Shown piece by piece: positions 50,312 through 58,986 of a DNA stretch of 64,000 nt. The notes beneath the pieces were generated by a model. It saw only the letters and a list, made by a program, of their open reading frames with translations, was not told where the DNA came from and ran no database searches. Where the stretch lies: positions 62,001 to 126,000 of the forward strand of contig CAWJJU010000002.1 in the NCBI GenBank assembly GCA_963843315.1. Reading direction: 5' to 3'. A program made the position numbers and the translations under genes. Within the stretch, counting starts at the first letter, position 1; each line of letters starts with the position of its first letter. This DNA comes from JAWVFM01 sp963843315. GTDB lineage: Bacteria > Actinomycetota > Thermoleophilia > Solirubrobacterales > 70-9.

Positions 50312-51483
50312 CCGCCCTGCAGCTGGCCGCCGAGGACCTGCAGGCCCTTCGCCAGGCCCTCGTCGGGCTTGGTGTCCGGGTCGTCCTTGGCGTGGACGTC
50401 CGGCGTGATTCCCTTGCCGGCGAGCGACGTCCCGTCGGGGGTGAAGTAGCGGCCCACGGTCAGGTCGAGCGCGCCGCCGGAGTCCAGCGGCAGCACGTCC
50501 TGGAACACGCCCTTGCCGTAGGAGCGCGTGCCGACGACCGTCGCGACGTGATTGTCGGCGAGGGCCGCGGTGAGGATCTCCGCAGCCGACGCGGTGTCGC
50601 GGTCGATCAGCACGACCAGGGGCCGCGACGGGAGCGGGCCGCCTACCGCGTTGTACTTGCGATCGCCCTGCACCCTGCTCTTGGTGGAGACGACCCGGTC
50701 GCCCTCCTTGAGGAAGATGCTGGCCGACAGCACGGCCTCGTTCAGCAGCCCGCCGCCGTTGCCGCGCAGGTCCAGAACGATGCCCTTCGCGCCGTTCGAC
50801 TCGGCCTTCTTGATCGCGTTCTCGAGCTCGCCATGGGCGCCGGAGCTGAAGGTCACGAAGCGCACGTATCCGACCCTCTGCCCGTCGACTCGACGCATCG
50901 CGCCGTGCACCGCGGGCAGGCGGACGCTCGCCCGGTTGACGACGAGCGGCTCGACCTTGCCGCCGTCTGCCGGCTTGATCTTCAGATTGACGGGCGTGCC
51001 CGGCTCTCCCTTGATGATGGCCGTCGCCGCGTCGGCGGACATGCCCTTCAGCGAGTGCCCCGCGGCGCCGACGATCACGTCGCCGCGCTTGATGCCGGCG
51101 CGCTGCGCCGGGGTGTTGGGAATCACCCGCACGACCCGCAGGCCCGCGGGAACGCCGCTGACGGTGAGGCCGATGCCCTGGAACTCGCCGCTGGTCGCCG
51201 ACTCGAACGAGGCGAAGTCCTTCGCGTCGAAGTAGTGCGAGAACTTGTCGCCGAAGCGCTGCTTGAAGCTCTGGAGGATCCCGTCGATCGACGCGTTGTC
51301 GAGCTCGGTGCCGCTGACGGGCTTGTAGTAGTTCTGCTTGATGACCGAGCGGACCTCGTTGGCCGCATTGGGCGTCGAGCCGAAGGGGCCGACGCCGCTC
51401 GAGATCAGCAGGGCAATGCCCGCGGCGAGCGCAGCGCCGGCGACGAACCCGAGCGCGAAGGTGCGCCGGCTGGTCGGTCTCAC
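50308..51483 (-). CDS. S41-family C-terminal processing protease (CtpA-like)
   Basis: 391-residue protease anchored by one N-terminal hydrophobic helix (TFALGFVAGAALAAGIALLI). A PDZ domain (GIGLTVSGVPAGLRVVRVIP and KRGDVIVGAAGHSLKGMSAD) precedes the catalytic core with IVLDLRGNGGGLLNEAV, the nucleophile Ser in RDTASAAEILTAAL and the general base Lys in GTRSYGKGVFQDV. It degrades or trims extracytoplasmic proteins. GTG at 51483 overlaps the stop of a nine-codon upstream reading frame, and the 3' end is coupled to rnr. Confidence 0.93.
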   Translation of the reverse strand: MRPTSRRTFALGFVAGAALAAGIALLISSGVGPFGSTPNAANEVRSVIKQNYYKPVSGTELDNASIDGILQSFKQRFGDKFSHYFDAKDFASFESATSGEFQGIGLTVSGVPAGLRVVRVIPNTPAQRAGIKRGDVIVGAAGHSLKGMSADAATAIIKGEPGTPVNLKIKPADGGKVEPLVVNRASVRLPAVHGAMRRVDGQRVGYVRFVTFSSGAHGELENAIKKAESNGAKGIVLDLRGNGGGLLNEAVLSASIFLKEGDRVVSTKSRVQGDRKYNAVGGPLPSRPLVVLIDRDTASAAEILTAALADNHVATVVGTRSYGKGVFQDVLPLDSGGALDLTVGRYFTPDGTSLAGKGITPDVHAKDDPDTKPDEGLAKGLQVLGGQLQGG

Positions 51484-51509
51484 GCGAAGAGGTATTTCAG
51501 GACAGACAT
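51480..51509 (-). CDS. Possible leader peptide (9 codons) of the S41 protease gene
   Basis: ATG at 51509, at the very end of the structured repeat, opens the frame MSVLKYLFA, whose TGA overlaps the protease GTG (GTGA). No Shine-Dalgarno precedes the protease start, so translation of this short frame with re-initiation is a reasonable mechanism. It could also be fortuitous. Confidence 0.4.
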   Translation of the reverse strand: MSVLKYLFA

Positions 51510-51624
51510 AACTTGCGGACGCTTCGGCATGAACTAGGCGGCGCTTTCGCGCCGTACCTGCTGCTTTCGGAGCTAAAGCTCCTCATGGACGCCAATGCGC
51601 TTTCGGGGCTAAAGCCCCTCACCG
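51508..51624 (-). repeat. Two-hairpin structured repeat, composite copy 3
   Basis: On the minus strand: GGGGCTTTAGCCCCGAAAGC, 15 nt, then GGAGCTTTAGCTCCGAAAGC, so the first hairpin is duplicated. A different hairpin (GGCGC, loop GAAA, GCGCC) follows, then a degenerate second stem and the constant end TCCGCAAGTTATG. It fills the gap from the ftsX stop to the protease leader frame and has the same orientation as the protease gene. Confidence 0.75.
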
Positions 51625-52566
51625 TCAGATCTTCAAGAAGCGGCGCAGCGTGACCCCGCTGCCGAGGGCGGAAACCGCCATCGCCGCACCAGCCAGGATG
51701 GCCACCAGGGGAGCAAAGCCCATGGTCTGGAGGTTAGCGATGAGGGGTGAATTCTCAGCGATGGGATCGACGATCGTGACCTTGCCGAGCCAGAGGATCC
51801 CGATCGCCACTCCGGCGCCGACCAGGCCGACGATGATGCCCTCGAGGACGAACGGCCAGCGGATGAACCAGTTGGTGGCGCCCACCAGGCGCATCACCTC
51901 GACCTCGCGGCGGCGGGCGTAGATCGACAGGCGGATCGTGTTGCCGACGAGCATCAGCGAAGCGACCAGGAGCAGGGCGGCAAGGACGCCGAGCACGATC
52001 TTGATCGCGCCGGTCACCGAGCGGATCTTGCTGGCCTCCTGCCGGGAGTCGTTGACGTCCTGGATGACGCCGCTGATCGGCTTGGGCTGCCCAGAGGTAC
52101 CGCGGGGGACGATCTCCTGGTGGACGGTCTCGAGGTTGTTCGGGTCGTCGATCGAGACGTTGTAGGAGCGGGGCAGTGGGTTGCCCTTCAGCTCGTTGAT
52201 CGAGTTCGAGAGGGGCCCGTTCACGCGCGACTGCAGGATGTGGAGCGCCCTGTCCTTGCCGATGTACTGCACCGCGGTGACGTGGGGAAGCTTGGCCAAC
52301 TGCTTCGAGAGGCCTCCGGTCGGCTTCTGCGGGCTGCCGCCCGAGCCGAATAGCTGGGCCTTCGAGGCGTCGTCGTAGAGGTAGACGCGCAGCTCGATCT
52401 GATCGCGGACCTCGCTGTTCTTGGCCGCGCTCGCCCGCAGAACCGGGACGAGGACGCCCAGCAGCAGGGTCGTGACCACGATGGTGACGACGGCCGCGAT
52501 GCTGGGGGCGGCGTTGCGGCGCATGGCCCGGAACGCCTCGGCGATGAAGAAGGTGATGCGGGTCAT
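51625..52566 (-). CDS. ftsX: Cell division protein FtsX
   Basis: 313-residue membrane protein. One N-terminal helix (SIAAVVTIVVTTLLLGVLVP) is followed by an extracytoplasmic domain (IELRVYLYDDASKAQL, PLPRSYNVSIDDPNNL) and three C-terminal helices with the coupling segment YARRREVEVMRLVGATNWFI. It transmits ATP hydrolysis by FtsE to cell-wall hydrolases at the septum. The ATG overlaps the ftsE stop by four bases. Confidence 0.95.
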   Translation of the reverse strand: MTRITFFIAEAFRAMRRNAAPSIAAVVTIVVTTLLLGVLVPVLRASAAKNSEVRDQIELRVYLYDDASKAQLFGSGGSPQKPTGGLSKQLAKLPHVTAVQYIGKDRALHILQSRVNGPLSNSINELKGNPLPRSYNVSIDDPNNLETVHQEIVPRGTSGQPKPISGVIQDVNDSRQEASKIRSVTGAIKIVLGVLAALLLVASLMLVGNTIRLSIYARRREVEVMRLVGATNWFIRWPFVLEGIIVGLVGAGVAIGILWLGKVTIVDPIAENSPLIANLQTMGFAPLVAILAGAAMAVSALGSGVTLRRFLKI

Positions 52567-53432
52567 CGATCCAGTTCGTCGAGGCGGCGGGCCTCATCGA
52601 GGCCCATCTCGGCCCGCATCCGGGCTGCGAACTCGCGCGTCGACTCGTCGTGGTAGCCGGCGCCGTGCTCGTCGCGCACCAGGCGGCCCGCCTCGAGGGC
52701 GATCACGCGGCGGCGCATCTTGTCGACCATCTCGCGGTCGTGGGTGACCACGAGGACGGTCGTGCCCGTGCGGTTGATCCGGTAGAGAAGCTGCATGATC
52801 CCGATGGAGGTCTCGGGGTCGAGGTTGCCGGTGGGCTCGTCGGCCAGCAGGAGCGGCGGGTGGTTGACGAAGGCGCGGGCGATCGACACACGCTGCTGCT
52901 CGCCGCCGGAGAGCTGGTCGGGGTAGTTGTGGACCTTGGCCTGGAGGCCGACCAGGCGCAGGATCTCGGGAACCTTGCGCCGGATGTCGGCACGGGTGCC
53001 ACCCGTGACCTGAAGCGCGTAGGCGACGTTGTCGTAGACGGTGCGGTTCGGCAGGAGCTTGAAGTCCTGGAAGACGGTGCCGATGCGCCGGCGAAGCAGC
53101 GGGACCTTCTTCGACGGGATCGAGTTGATGTCCCGCCCGGCGATCAGCACGTGGCCGGAGGCCGGGTGGACCTCGCCGATCAGAAGCTTGATGAGGGTCG
53201 ACTTGCCGCAGCCCGTGGGGCCGACGACGAACGCGAACTCGCCGCGGTTGACCTCCAGGCTCACCCGGTCGAGGCCGACGTGGCCGCCGGGGTAAACCTG
53301 GGTCAGCTCGCGAAGCTCGATGACCGGGGGCGCGATGCCGGCCGGCCGGACCCCTCCCGGGCGCGGGTCAATCTCGCGTGCGCCGCGCGTGCGGCCGCGG
53401 GAGCGGCGTCGGTGAGAGCTCGAGATGGCCAT
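52563..53432 (-). CDS. ftsE: Cell division ATP-binding protein FtsE
   Basis: 289-residue ABC ATPase. Walker A VGPTGCGKST, signature QLSGGEQQRVSIARA, Walker B LLLADEPTGNLDPETS and the FtsE-typical VFQDFKLLPNRTVYDNVAYA are present. A 35-residue Arg/Ser-rich N-terminal extension precedes the domain, and a C-terminal tail of about 45 residues follows it; both are longer than in E. coli FtsE. ATG at 53432 was chosen. It works with FtsX. The 247 nt upstream (53433-53679) hold no recognisable gene or structure. Confidence 0.95.
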   Translation of the reverse strand: MAISSSHRRRSRGRTRGAREIDPRPGGVRPAGIAPPVIELRELTQVYPGGHVGLDRVSLEVNRGEFAFVVGPTGCGKSTLIKLLIGEVHPASGHVLIAGRDINSIPSKKVPLLRRRIGTVFQDFKLLPNRTVYDNVAYALQVTGGTRADIRRKVPEILRLVGLQAKVHNYPDQLSGGEQQRVSIARAFVNHPPLLLADEPTGNLDPETSIGIMQLLYRINRTGTTVLVVTHDREMVDKMRRRVIALEAGRLVRDEHGAGYHDESTREFAARMRAEMGLDEARRLDELDR

Positions 53433-53679
53433 GCGTCTTTTCAGTTCCTTCTGTGGTCCGGAGGGGATTCCTCTTGCCTGGCTCGGCCCTGGCCCCCCGC
53501 CTCCGACCGGCCGGGAAACCTTACCGAAAACCATGAGCGGTCGCTCACAAACTGCTAATCGAACGCTCGCCCTAAGCAGCGTCCATTCCGCTCGCTGCGA
53601 GGGGGAACGCTACGGATGTGGGGGCCGGGCGTCGCTTAACTCGGGGCGCGTGGACCGGGAGTTGCAGAACCAAGGGCGC

Positions 53680-54066
53680 TCAGCCGGCGAGCGCGCGCTG
53701 AAGGCCCTCGACGTCGGCGACCGTGACGGTCAGCTCGGGGTGGCGCAGCCGCCCCGTCGGCTCGATGCCGGGAACCTTCTCGCGGAAGTCGATGCGCAGC
53801 CCGCGCTCGCCGTTGGTGGCGAAGGTCAGGCCGGCGTCGGTCACGCCGAGCCGCGCCGGGCCGCCGGTCTTGAAGAAGCGGTAGGGGCCGGTGATCTCGG
53901 TACCCGTGACGTTGGCCAGCGGCGTGCTCACCCGCCAGGGGCCGAAGCGGGCCTCCAGCCGCCCGTCGCCGACCTCGACCCAGGCCTTCCCGGGCGTGAC
54001 GCCGAAGGGACGAGCGGCGCGGCGGTAGCTGTCGCGCCAGTCGAACTCGAAGCGGGTGAGGGTCAT
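53680..54066 (-). CDS. Conserved hypothetical protein, beta-rich
   Basis: 128 residues without signal peptide or membrane helix. The sequence alternates short strands: KAWVEVGDGRLEARFGPWRV, ITGPYRFFKTGGPARLGVTD, GLTFATNGERGLRIDFREKV and PELTVTVADVEGLQRAL. The pattern resembles a PH-like or split-barrel fold common in actinobacterial hypothetical proteins, but no family could be named. ATG 54066 lies 27 nt after copy 4 of the structured repeat. Confidence 0.6.
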   Translation of the reverse strand: MTLTRFEFDWRDSYRRAARPFGVTPGKAWVEVGDGRLEARFGPWRVSTPLANVTGTEITGPYRFFKTGGPARLGVTDAGLTFATNGERGLRIDFREKVPGIEPTGRLRHPELTVTVADVEGLQRALAG

Positions 54067-54092
54067 CCGCGAAGCACCCCGCGGGGCGGAGA

Positions 54093-54151
54093 ATCACTTG
54101 CGGGCGCCTTCGGCACCCTTACATGCTGCTTTCGGGGCTAGAGCCCCTCAC
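54093..54151 (-). repeat. Two-hairpin structured repeat, copy 4
   Basis: On the minus strand: GGGGC-TCTA-GCCCC, linker GAAAGCAGCATGTAA, then GGGTGCC-GAA-GGCGCCC and GCAAGTGAT. Both stems differ in sequence from copies 1 and 2 but stay paired. The repeat begins at the stop codon of the transketolase gene and precedes the gene at 54066 in the same orientation. Confidence 0.8.
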
Positions 54152-55146
54152 GTCCAATGCGGGCCGAACACAGGCGGCCGCGAGACGATCGGCTTGAGCA
54201 GAAGCGCCTCGCGAGCCCGGTCGGCGATGCCACGGGCAGTGAGGCCGAAGTGCTCCATGCACGCCTCGCCGGTGCCGGAGATGCCGAACTCGTCCGCCAT
54301 GCCCACGGCGAAGATCGGGACCGGGTGCTGCTCCGCGGCCACCTGGCGCACGGCGTCGGCGAGGCCGCCGACCACGCGGTGCTCCTCGGCGGTCACCGCC
54401 ACTCCCGTCTTCGACAGCGAGGCGAGGATGCTTTCCGAGTGGATCGGCTTGATGATCGAGACGTTCAGAACCTCGGCCTCCACCCCGTCCTCGCGCTCCA
54501 GGGCCTCGGCCGCCTCCATCGCGCGCCAGACCATGTGGCCGGTGGCGATCAGCGAGATGTCCTTGCCCTCGCGCAGCACGTCGACCCCCTCGCCGAGCGT
54601 CTCGGGGATCTGGTCGTAGACGATGGGCGTCGCGGGACGGCCGAAGCGCAGGTAGGTGGGGGCGTCGGACTCGTAGCTGTCCAGCGTTGCGCGGTAGGCC
54701 TGGTTGTAGTCGGCGGGGACGATCACCTGCATCCGCGGCATCACCCGCATGAGCGCGATGTCCTCGATCATCTGGTGCGAGGCGCCGTCCTCGCCCAGCG
54801 AAACGCCGCCGTGCGACGCGCCGATCTTCACGGGCAGCTCGTTGTGGGCGATGCCCAGCCGGATCTGGTCGTAGGAGCGGCCTGTCGCGAAGATCGCGAA
54901 GGTCGAGCAGTAGGGTCGCTTGCCGGTGGCGGCCAGGCCGCAGGCCATCGACATCATGTTCGCCTCGGCCGCGCCGCAGTTGAAGAAGCGCTCCGGGAAG
55001 CGCTTGCCGAACTTGATCGACTGCGTGGATACAGCGAGGTCCGCGTCGAGCGCGACGACGTCCTCATGCGTCTCGCCCAGGTCGACGAGGGCGGCGCCGT
55101 AGGCGTTGCGGGTCGCCGCCGGCTTGGTGGTGGCCTCGGGCGCCAT
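54148..55146 (-). CDS. Transketolase, C-terminal subunit
   Basis: 332 residues covering the pyrimidine-binding and C-terminal domains of transketolase. Markers are RNAYGAALVDLGETHEDVVA, FFNCGAAEANMMSMACGLAA (Glu that activates thiamine diphosphate), FAIFATGRSYDQIRLGIAHN, ASHGGVSLGEDGASHQMIED and the C-terminal EHRVVGGLADAVRQVAAE. It works only with the N-terminal subunit encoded immediately upstream. ATG 55146 overlaps the upstream stop by one base. Confidence 0.93.
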   Translation of the reverse strand: MAPEATTKPAATRNAYGAALVDLGETHEDVVALDADLAVSTQSIKFGKRFPERFFNCGAAEANMMSMACGLAATGKRPYCSTFAIFATGRSYDQIRLGIAHNELPVKIGASHGGVSLGEDGASHQMIEDIALMRVMPRMQVIVPADYNQAYRATLDSYESDAPTYLRFGRPATPIVYDQIPETLGEGVDVLREGKDISLIATGHMVWRAMEAAEALEREDGVEAEVLNVSIIKPIHSESILASLSKTGVAVTAEEHRVVGGLADAVRQVAAEQHPVPIFAVGMADEFGISGTGEACMEHFGLTARGIADRAREALLLKPIVSRPPVFGPHWT

Positions 55147-56066
55147 CAGTCCTCCACTCCCCGGCCCTCCAGGGCCTTCGTCTGCTCGTCGAGAAGCGCC
55201 TCGAGCTCGGTGAGGGCCTCGGCCGCCTGCTCGGGGCTGGGCGGCTTGCCGTGGAAGCCGAAGCGGCCCTCCATGAACGAAACGCCGCGGCCCTTCTTGG
55301 TCTGGGCGACGACGGCGACCGGGCCGTCCTGGCCGCGGCTCCACTCGAGGGCCTCGACGACCTGCGACATGTCGTGGCCGTCGATCTCCCGCGTGTGCCA
55401 GCCGAACGCCTCGAACTTGGCGCGGACGTCGCCGGTGTCCATGACCTCCTCCGTGGTCCCATCGGTCTGGAGGTGGTTGTAGTCCACGATCGCGGTGAGG
55501 TTCGTCACTCCGAAGTGCGGGGCCGCCGTCGCGGCCTCCCAGGTCTCCCCCTCCTGGCAGTCGCCGTCGGAGAGGACGCCGAACACCTGCGCCGTGTCGT
55601 CGAGCCCGTCGAGGCGAAGCGCGAGGGCGATTCCCACGCACATCGACAGGCCCTGGCCCAGGGAGCCGGTCGAGACCTCGACCCCGGGGGTGCGGTTCAT
55701 GTCCGGGTGACCCTGGAGCGCGGCGCCGATCCGCCGCAGGCCCATGAGGTCCTCCAGCGGGAAGTAGCCGTGATGGGCGAGCGCCGCGTACTGGATCGGG
55801 GCCGCGTGGCCCTTGCAGAGGACGAAGCGGTCGCGCTCGGGCCAGTCTGGCCGGCGCGAGTCGTGGCGAAGGATCCGGTAGTAGAGCGCGGTGACGATGT
55901 CGGCGGCCGAAAGCGACGAATCCAGATGGCCGGACTTCGCCACCGCGAGCATCCGCACGCACTCGGCGCGCAGCACTGTCGCCCAGCGCTCGAGCTCGGG
56001 AATGCCGGGCGCGGACGCCTCCGGGCTCGGCGGCTGCGGGTCGGGGACTGGCCGAAGGTGGCTCAC
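55146..56066 (-). CDS. Transketolase, N-terminal subunit
   Basis: 306 residues carrying the diphosphate-binding domain. The thiamine motif is GVLSDGDCQEGETWEAATAA with NLTAIVDYNHLQTDG, and other markers are AKSGHLDSSLSAADIVTALY, FVLCKGHAAPIQYAALAHHG and VEVSTGSLGQGLSMCVGIAL. Split transketolases of this type occur in many actinobacteria and archaea and act in the pentose phosphate pathway or related ketol transfers. GTG at 56066 is the likely start. Confidence 0.93.
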   Translation of the reverse strand: MSHLRPVPDPQPPSPEASAPGIPELERWATVLRAECVRMLAVAKSGHLDSSLSAADIVTALYYRILRHDSRRPDWPERDRFVLCKGHAAPIQYAALAHHGYFPLEDLMGLRRIGAALQGHPDMNRTPGVEVSTGSLGQGLSMCVGIALALRLDGLDDTAQVFGVLSDGDCQEGETWEAATAAPHFGVTNLTAIVDYNHLQTDGTTEEVMDTGDVRAKFEAFGWHTREIDGHDMSQVVEALEWSRGQDGPVAVVAQTKKGRGVSFMEGRFGFHGKPPSPEQAAEALTELEALLDEQTKALEGRGVED

Positions 56067-56280
56067 GGTCGCGAGGTTAGCGTCAGGTGCCGGCTGCGAG
56101 CCCATCGGCCGCCAACATATGACCGCGGCCGGACACGAAGCCTCTGATCGCCGCCCGCAAAATCCGCCTTCGGAGCCCGCGCCGCCCGAGCGCACCCCCG
56201 CCCACGCCACCGAGTCGCGCCAATCCAGTAGGGTGGACGCGATGGTCGGGGGACCACCACGTCCTGGGAGGAGGAGTGCC

Positions 56281-57221
56281 GTGCATGCTCGGACGACGAT
56301 CCGGCGTGTGACTCCGATCCTGGTTGCGCTCGCGGCCACCTGGGCTGCGACAGGTTCGGCGCTCGGCGCCGAGCTCTACGCGCAGTCGGGCACCCGCACA
56401 ACCCACTGGACCTCGCAGAACTTCGACGGCGGGATCGACCCCAGCTTCGACAACTTCGATTCGGAGGTTGCCGACGACTTCGTCGTGCCGGCCGGACAGA
56501 CCTGGACGGTCGAGACAGTCGACGTCCTCGGGAACGATTTCTTCATGCCTGGTGACCCCCACGAAACCCCACCGAGCACGGTCGAGGTCAGCATCTATCC
56601 GAACACGGCTGGCAACCTGCCCGGCGGGCCGGCGCTGGCCACACAGACCGTCGCGAGCGCCCCGAACGACTACACAATCCCGCTCAGCCCCCACGTCGAA
56701 CTCGGCTTCGGCGCCTACTGGCTCTCGATCCGCGCCGTGGGCGGTGGCCCGGACGACCAATGGTTCTGGGAGACGAGCGACAGCACCTTCGGACGCCAGG
56801 TCATGTTCCGCAATCCGGGCAACGGCTTCGCGACGGGTGTACGGGCTTCAAGCCGCTCGCGACGTGCTTCTCGGGCAGCACAGGTGACGCGATCTTCACG
56901 CTCAAGGGAACGAGTGCTCCCGCGGCGCTTGCCAAGCCGGTGCTCGGCAAGCCGTCGCTGAACAAGCACAAGGGAACGGCCAGCATCAAGGTCGGCCTCC
57001 CCGGCCCGGGCAAGGCCACGCTCAGCGGCAAGGACGTCAAGCCGGCCTCGGTAAAGACCGGCGTCGCGGCCAGTCACAGGCTGGCAATCGAGCCGAAGGG
57101 CAAGCTTCGCAAGAAGCTGAAGAAGAAGGGCAAGGCCCAGGTGACGATCACCGTTGCCTTCAAGCCCGAGGCCGGTACGAAGACGAAGGCCAGCCGGAAG
57201 GTCACACTGAAGCAAAGCTGA
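56281..57221 (+). pseudogene. Secreted protein with Lys-rich C-terminal module, one frameshift
   Basis: Signal peptide RRVTPILVALAATWAATGSA, then a beta-rich domain (DDFVVPAGQTWTVETVDVLG, GAYWLSIRAVGGGPDDQWFW) and, after a frame change at the GGG run near 56837, LATCFSGSTGDAIFTLKGTS. The last 100 residues form a Lys-rich beta module (KGTASIKVGLPGPGKATLSG, KKGKAQVTITVAFKPEAGTK) shared with the next gene. Adding one G restores the frame. GTG 56281 has GGAGGAGG upstream; ATG 56242 preceded by TAGGGT is an alternative start. Function unknown; probably a surface or extracellular protein. Confidence 0.7.
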
Positions 57222-57375
57222 GCCCGGCATCGCCTTTCGCCGGGGGTGCCGGCGTGTACGTAGCACTCGGCCCCTGACGACACCCTCGCCCGGGGCGCGC
57301 GCAAGTTGCGCCCCAGGCAGAGCGAAATCGGCTAGCTTCTGGACGATCTCGTCGACAACTTGGAGGTGCTCGAGG

Positions 57376-58980
57376 ATGAGCTCGGATGAAAGACAGGGCG
57401 AGCGCTCGGCAGTCAGAAGCAGTGCGGCCTCGATCCTTGCCCTCGTCTCGATAGCCCTTGCCGGGACGCTGCTGGGGGCGGCGCCCGCCGGCGCGGTCGT
57501 CGTGCAAACCGACACCGGCAAGCGACTCAGCTACATGCCGCTCACGGGACAGGCAACCCCGGCGGCGCCGTCCGGGACGAATGCGATCGCAAACCTCGAA
57601 TACAACGGCGGCCCGGTGATGCCCGCCATGCACCAGCACGCGATCTTCTGGGCGCCCAGCGGCTTCAGCTATCCGGCCGGCTACGAGAACGCCGTCGTCA
57701 AGTACCTCCAGGACCTGGCAGCCGACTCCGGCAAGGCCACGAACTCAACGTCGGTCGGCAGCCAGTACGCCGACTCGACCCTCGCCAACGCCCGCTACTC
57801 GGTCACCTTCGCCGACTCCTTCGACGACACCAACGCCTACCCGGCCAGCGGCTGCTCCTCCTATACGCCACTCGACCGGGGCGGCCTTCACGACCTGCCT
57901 CACCGACGCCCAGCTGCGAGCGGAGGTGAACGCCTTCATCACCGCCCACAGCCTGCCGCGTGGGCTCTCGGAGATCTACTTCGTGGTCCTGCCCGACAGC
58001 GTTGGGAGCTGCTTCGACAGCACGAGCTGCTTCGACCGAGAGTTCTGCGCATACCACTCGCACACGGCCGCCAGCGGCACCGAGACGATCTATGCGAACG
58101 AGTCGTTCACGCCCCGCGACCCGGCGCATTGCGGCAGTGACAACTACCCGAATGGGCACGCCAGCGGCAACATCGACGATCAGCTCTCCTCGCTGAGCCA
58201 CGAGGCGAACGAGTCGAGGGAGGACCCGCTGCTGAACGGCTGGTGGAACACCGACAACGGCAACGAGGGCGCGGACCAGTGCCGCAACACATCCGACGAC
58301 TACGGGCCCCTGCTCGGCGGCACCTTTGGCATGGACGGCTTCAACCAGGTCATCAACGGCTCCCATTACATCCTTCAGATGGACTGGAGCAACGCCGTCA
58401 GCGCCTGTCAGCAGCGCTACGGGCTGACCGGGTCTGCCGCCGGCGACACCTCCGGCCTCCCGGGCAACTCGCTGCACTTCACCGCGACCGGGTCCGATAC
58501 GGAGGGCGGGACGATCACCTCGATCACGTGGCATTTCGGCGACGGTGCGACGGCCAACGGCGCGAATCCGTCCCACGCCTACGCGGCGGCGGGCACCTAC
58601 CACCCGTTCGCAGTGATCGCGAACAGCACCGGACTCATCGCGACGGCCGCGGCGCCGACGGTGACGATCGACCAGCCGCCGAACGACTTCAAGATCGGCA
58701 AGCCGAAGCTGAACACGAAGAAGGGCACTGCGAAGCTCCCGGTCACCGTTCCCGGCGACGGCAAGCTGAAGCTGAAGGGCGCCGGCATCGCGACCTCAAT
58801 CGCAAGATCGCGAAGCCCGTGCACGCGGGGACGACTAAGCTGCCGGTGAAGGTAACCGGCCACGCCGCCCATGCGCTCAAAAAGAAGGGCAAGGTCAAGG
58901 TCAAGGTCAAGGTCACCTTCACGCCAACCGGCGGCCGGCCGAACACCGAGACCAAGAAAGTGAAGCTCGTACGGAAGTAG
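57376..58980 (+). pseudogene. Secreted protein with PKD domain and Lys-rich C-terminal module, two frameshifts
   Basis: Signal peptide (SILALVSIALAGTLLGAAPA), a catalytic-looking domain with conserved Cys and His (CFDREFCAYHSHTAASGTET, SLSHEANESREDPLLNGWWN), a PKD domain (ITWHFGDGATANGANPSHAY) and the Lys-rich C-terminal module (KKGTAKLPVTVPGDGKLKLK, KKGKVKVKVKVTFTPTGGRP). Frames change near 57880 and again near 58795, the latter consistent with one lost C. The HEANE stretch could be part of a metal site; the domain was not identified with certainty. Extracellular location is likely. Confidence 0.7.
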
Positions 58981-58986
58981 GCCTGG

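Noticed and set aside
53433..53679. A gene or RNA upstream of ftsE
   Set aside because: No frame with recognisable protein features and no clear RNA fold was found; it is probably promoter and leader sequence.
34031..54151. Short reading frames antisense to the structured repeat
   Set aside because: They recur only because the repeat recurs, and they have no independent coding evidence.
57222..57375. Gene between the two secreted proteins
   Set aside because: The gap is 154 nt with no conserved frame; it likely holds only the promoter of the second gene.
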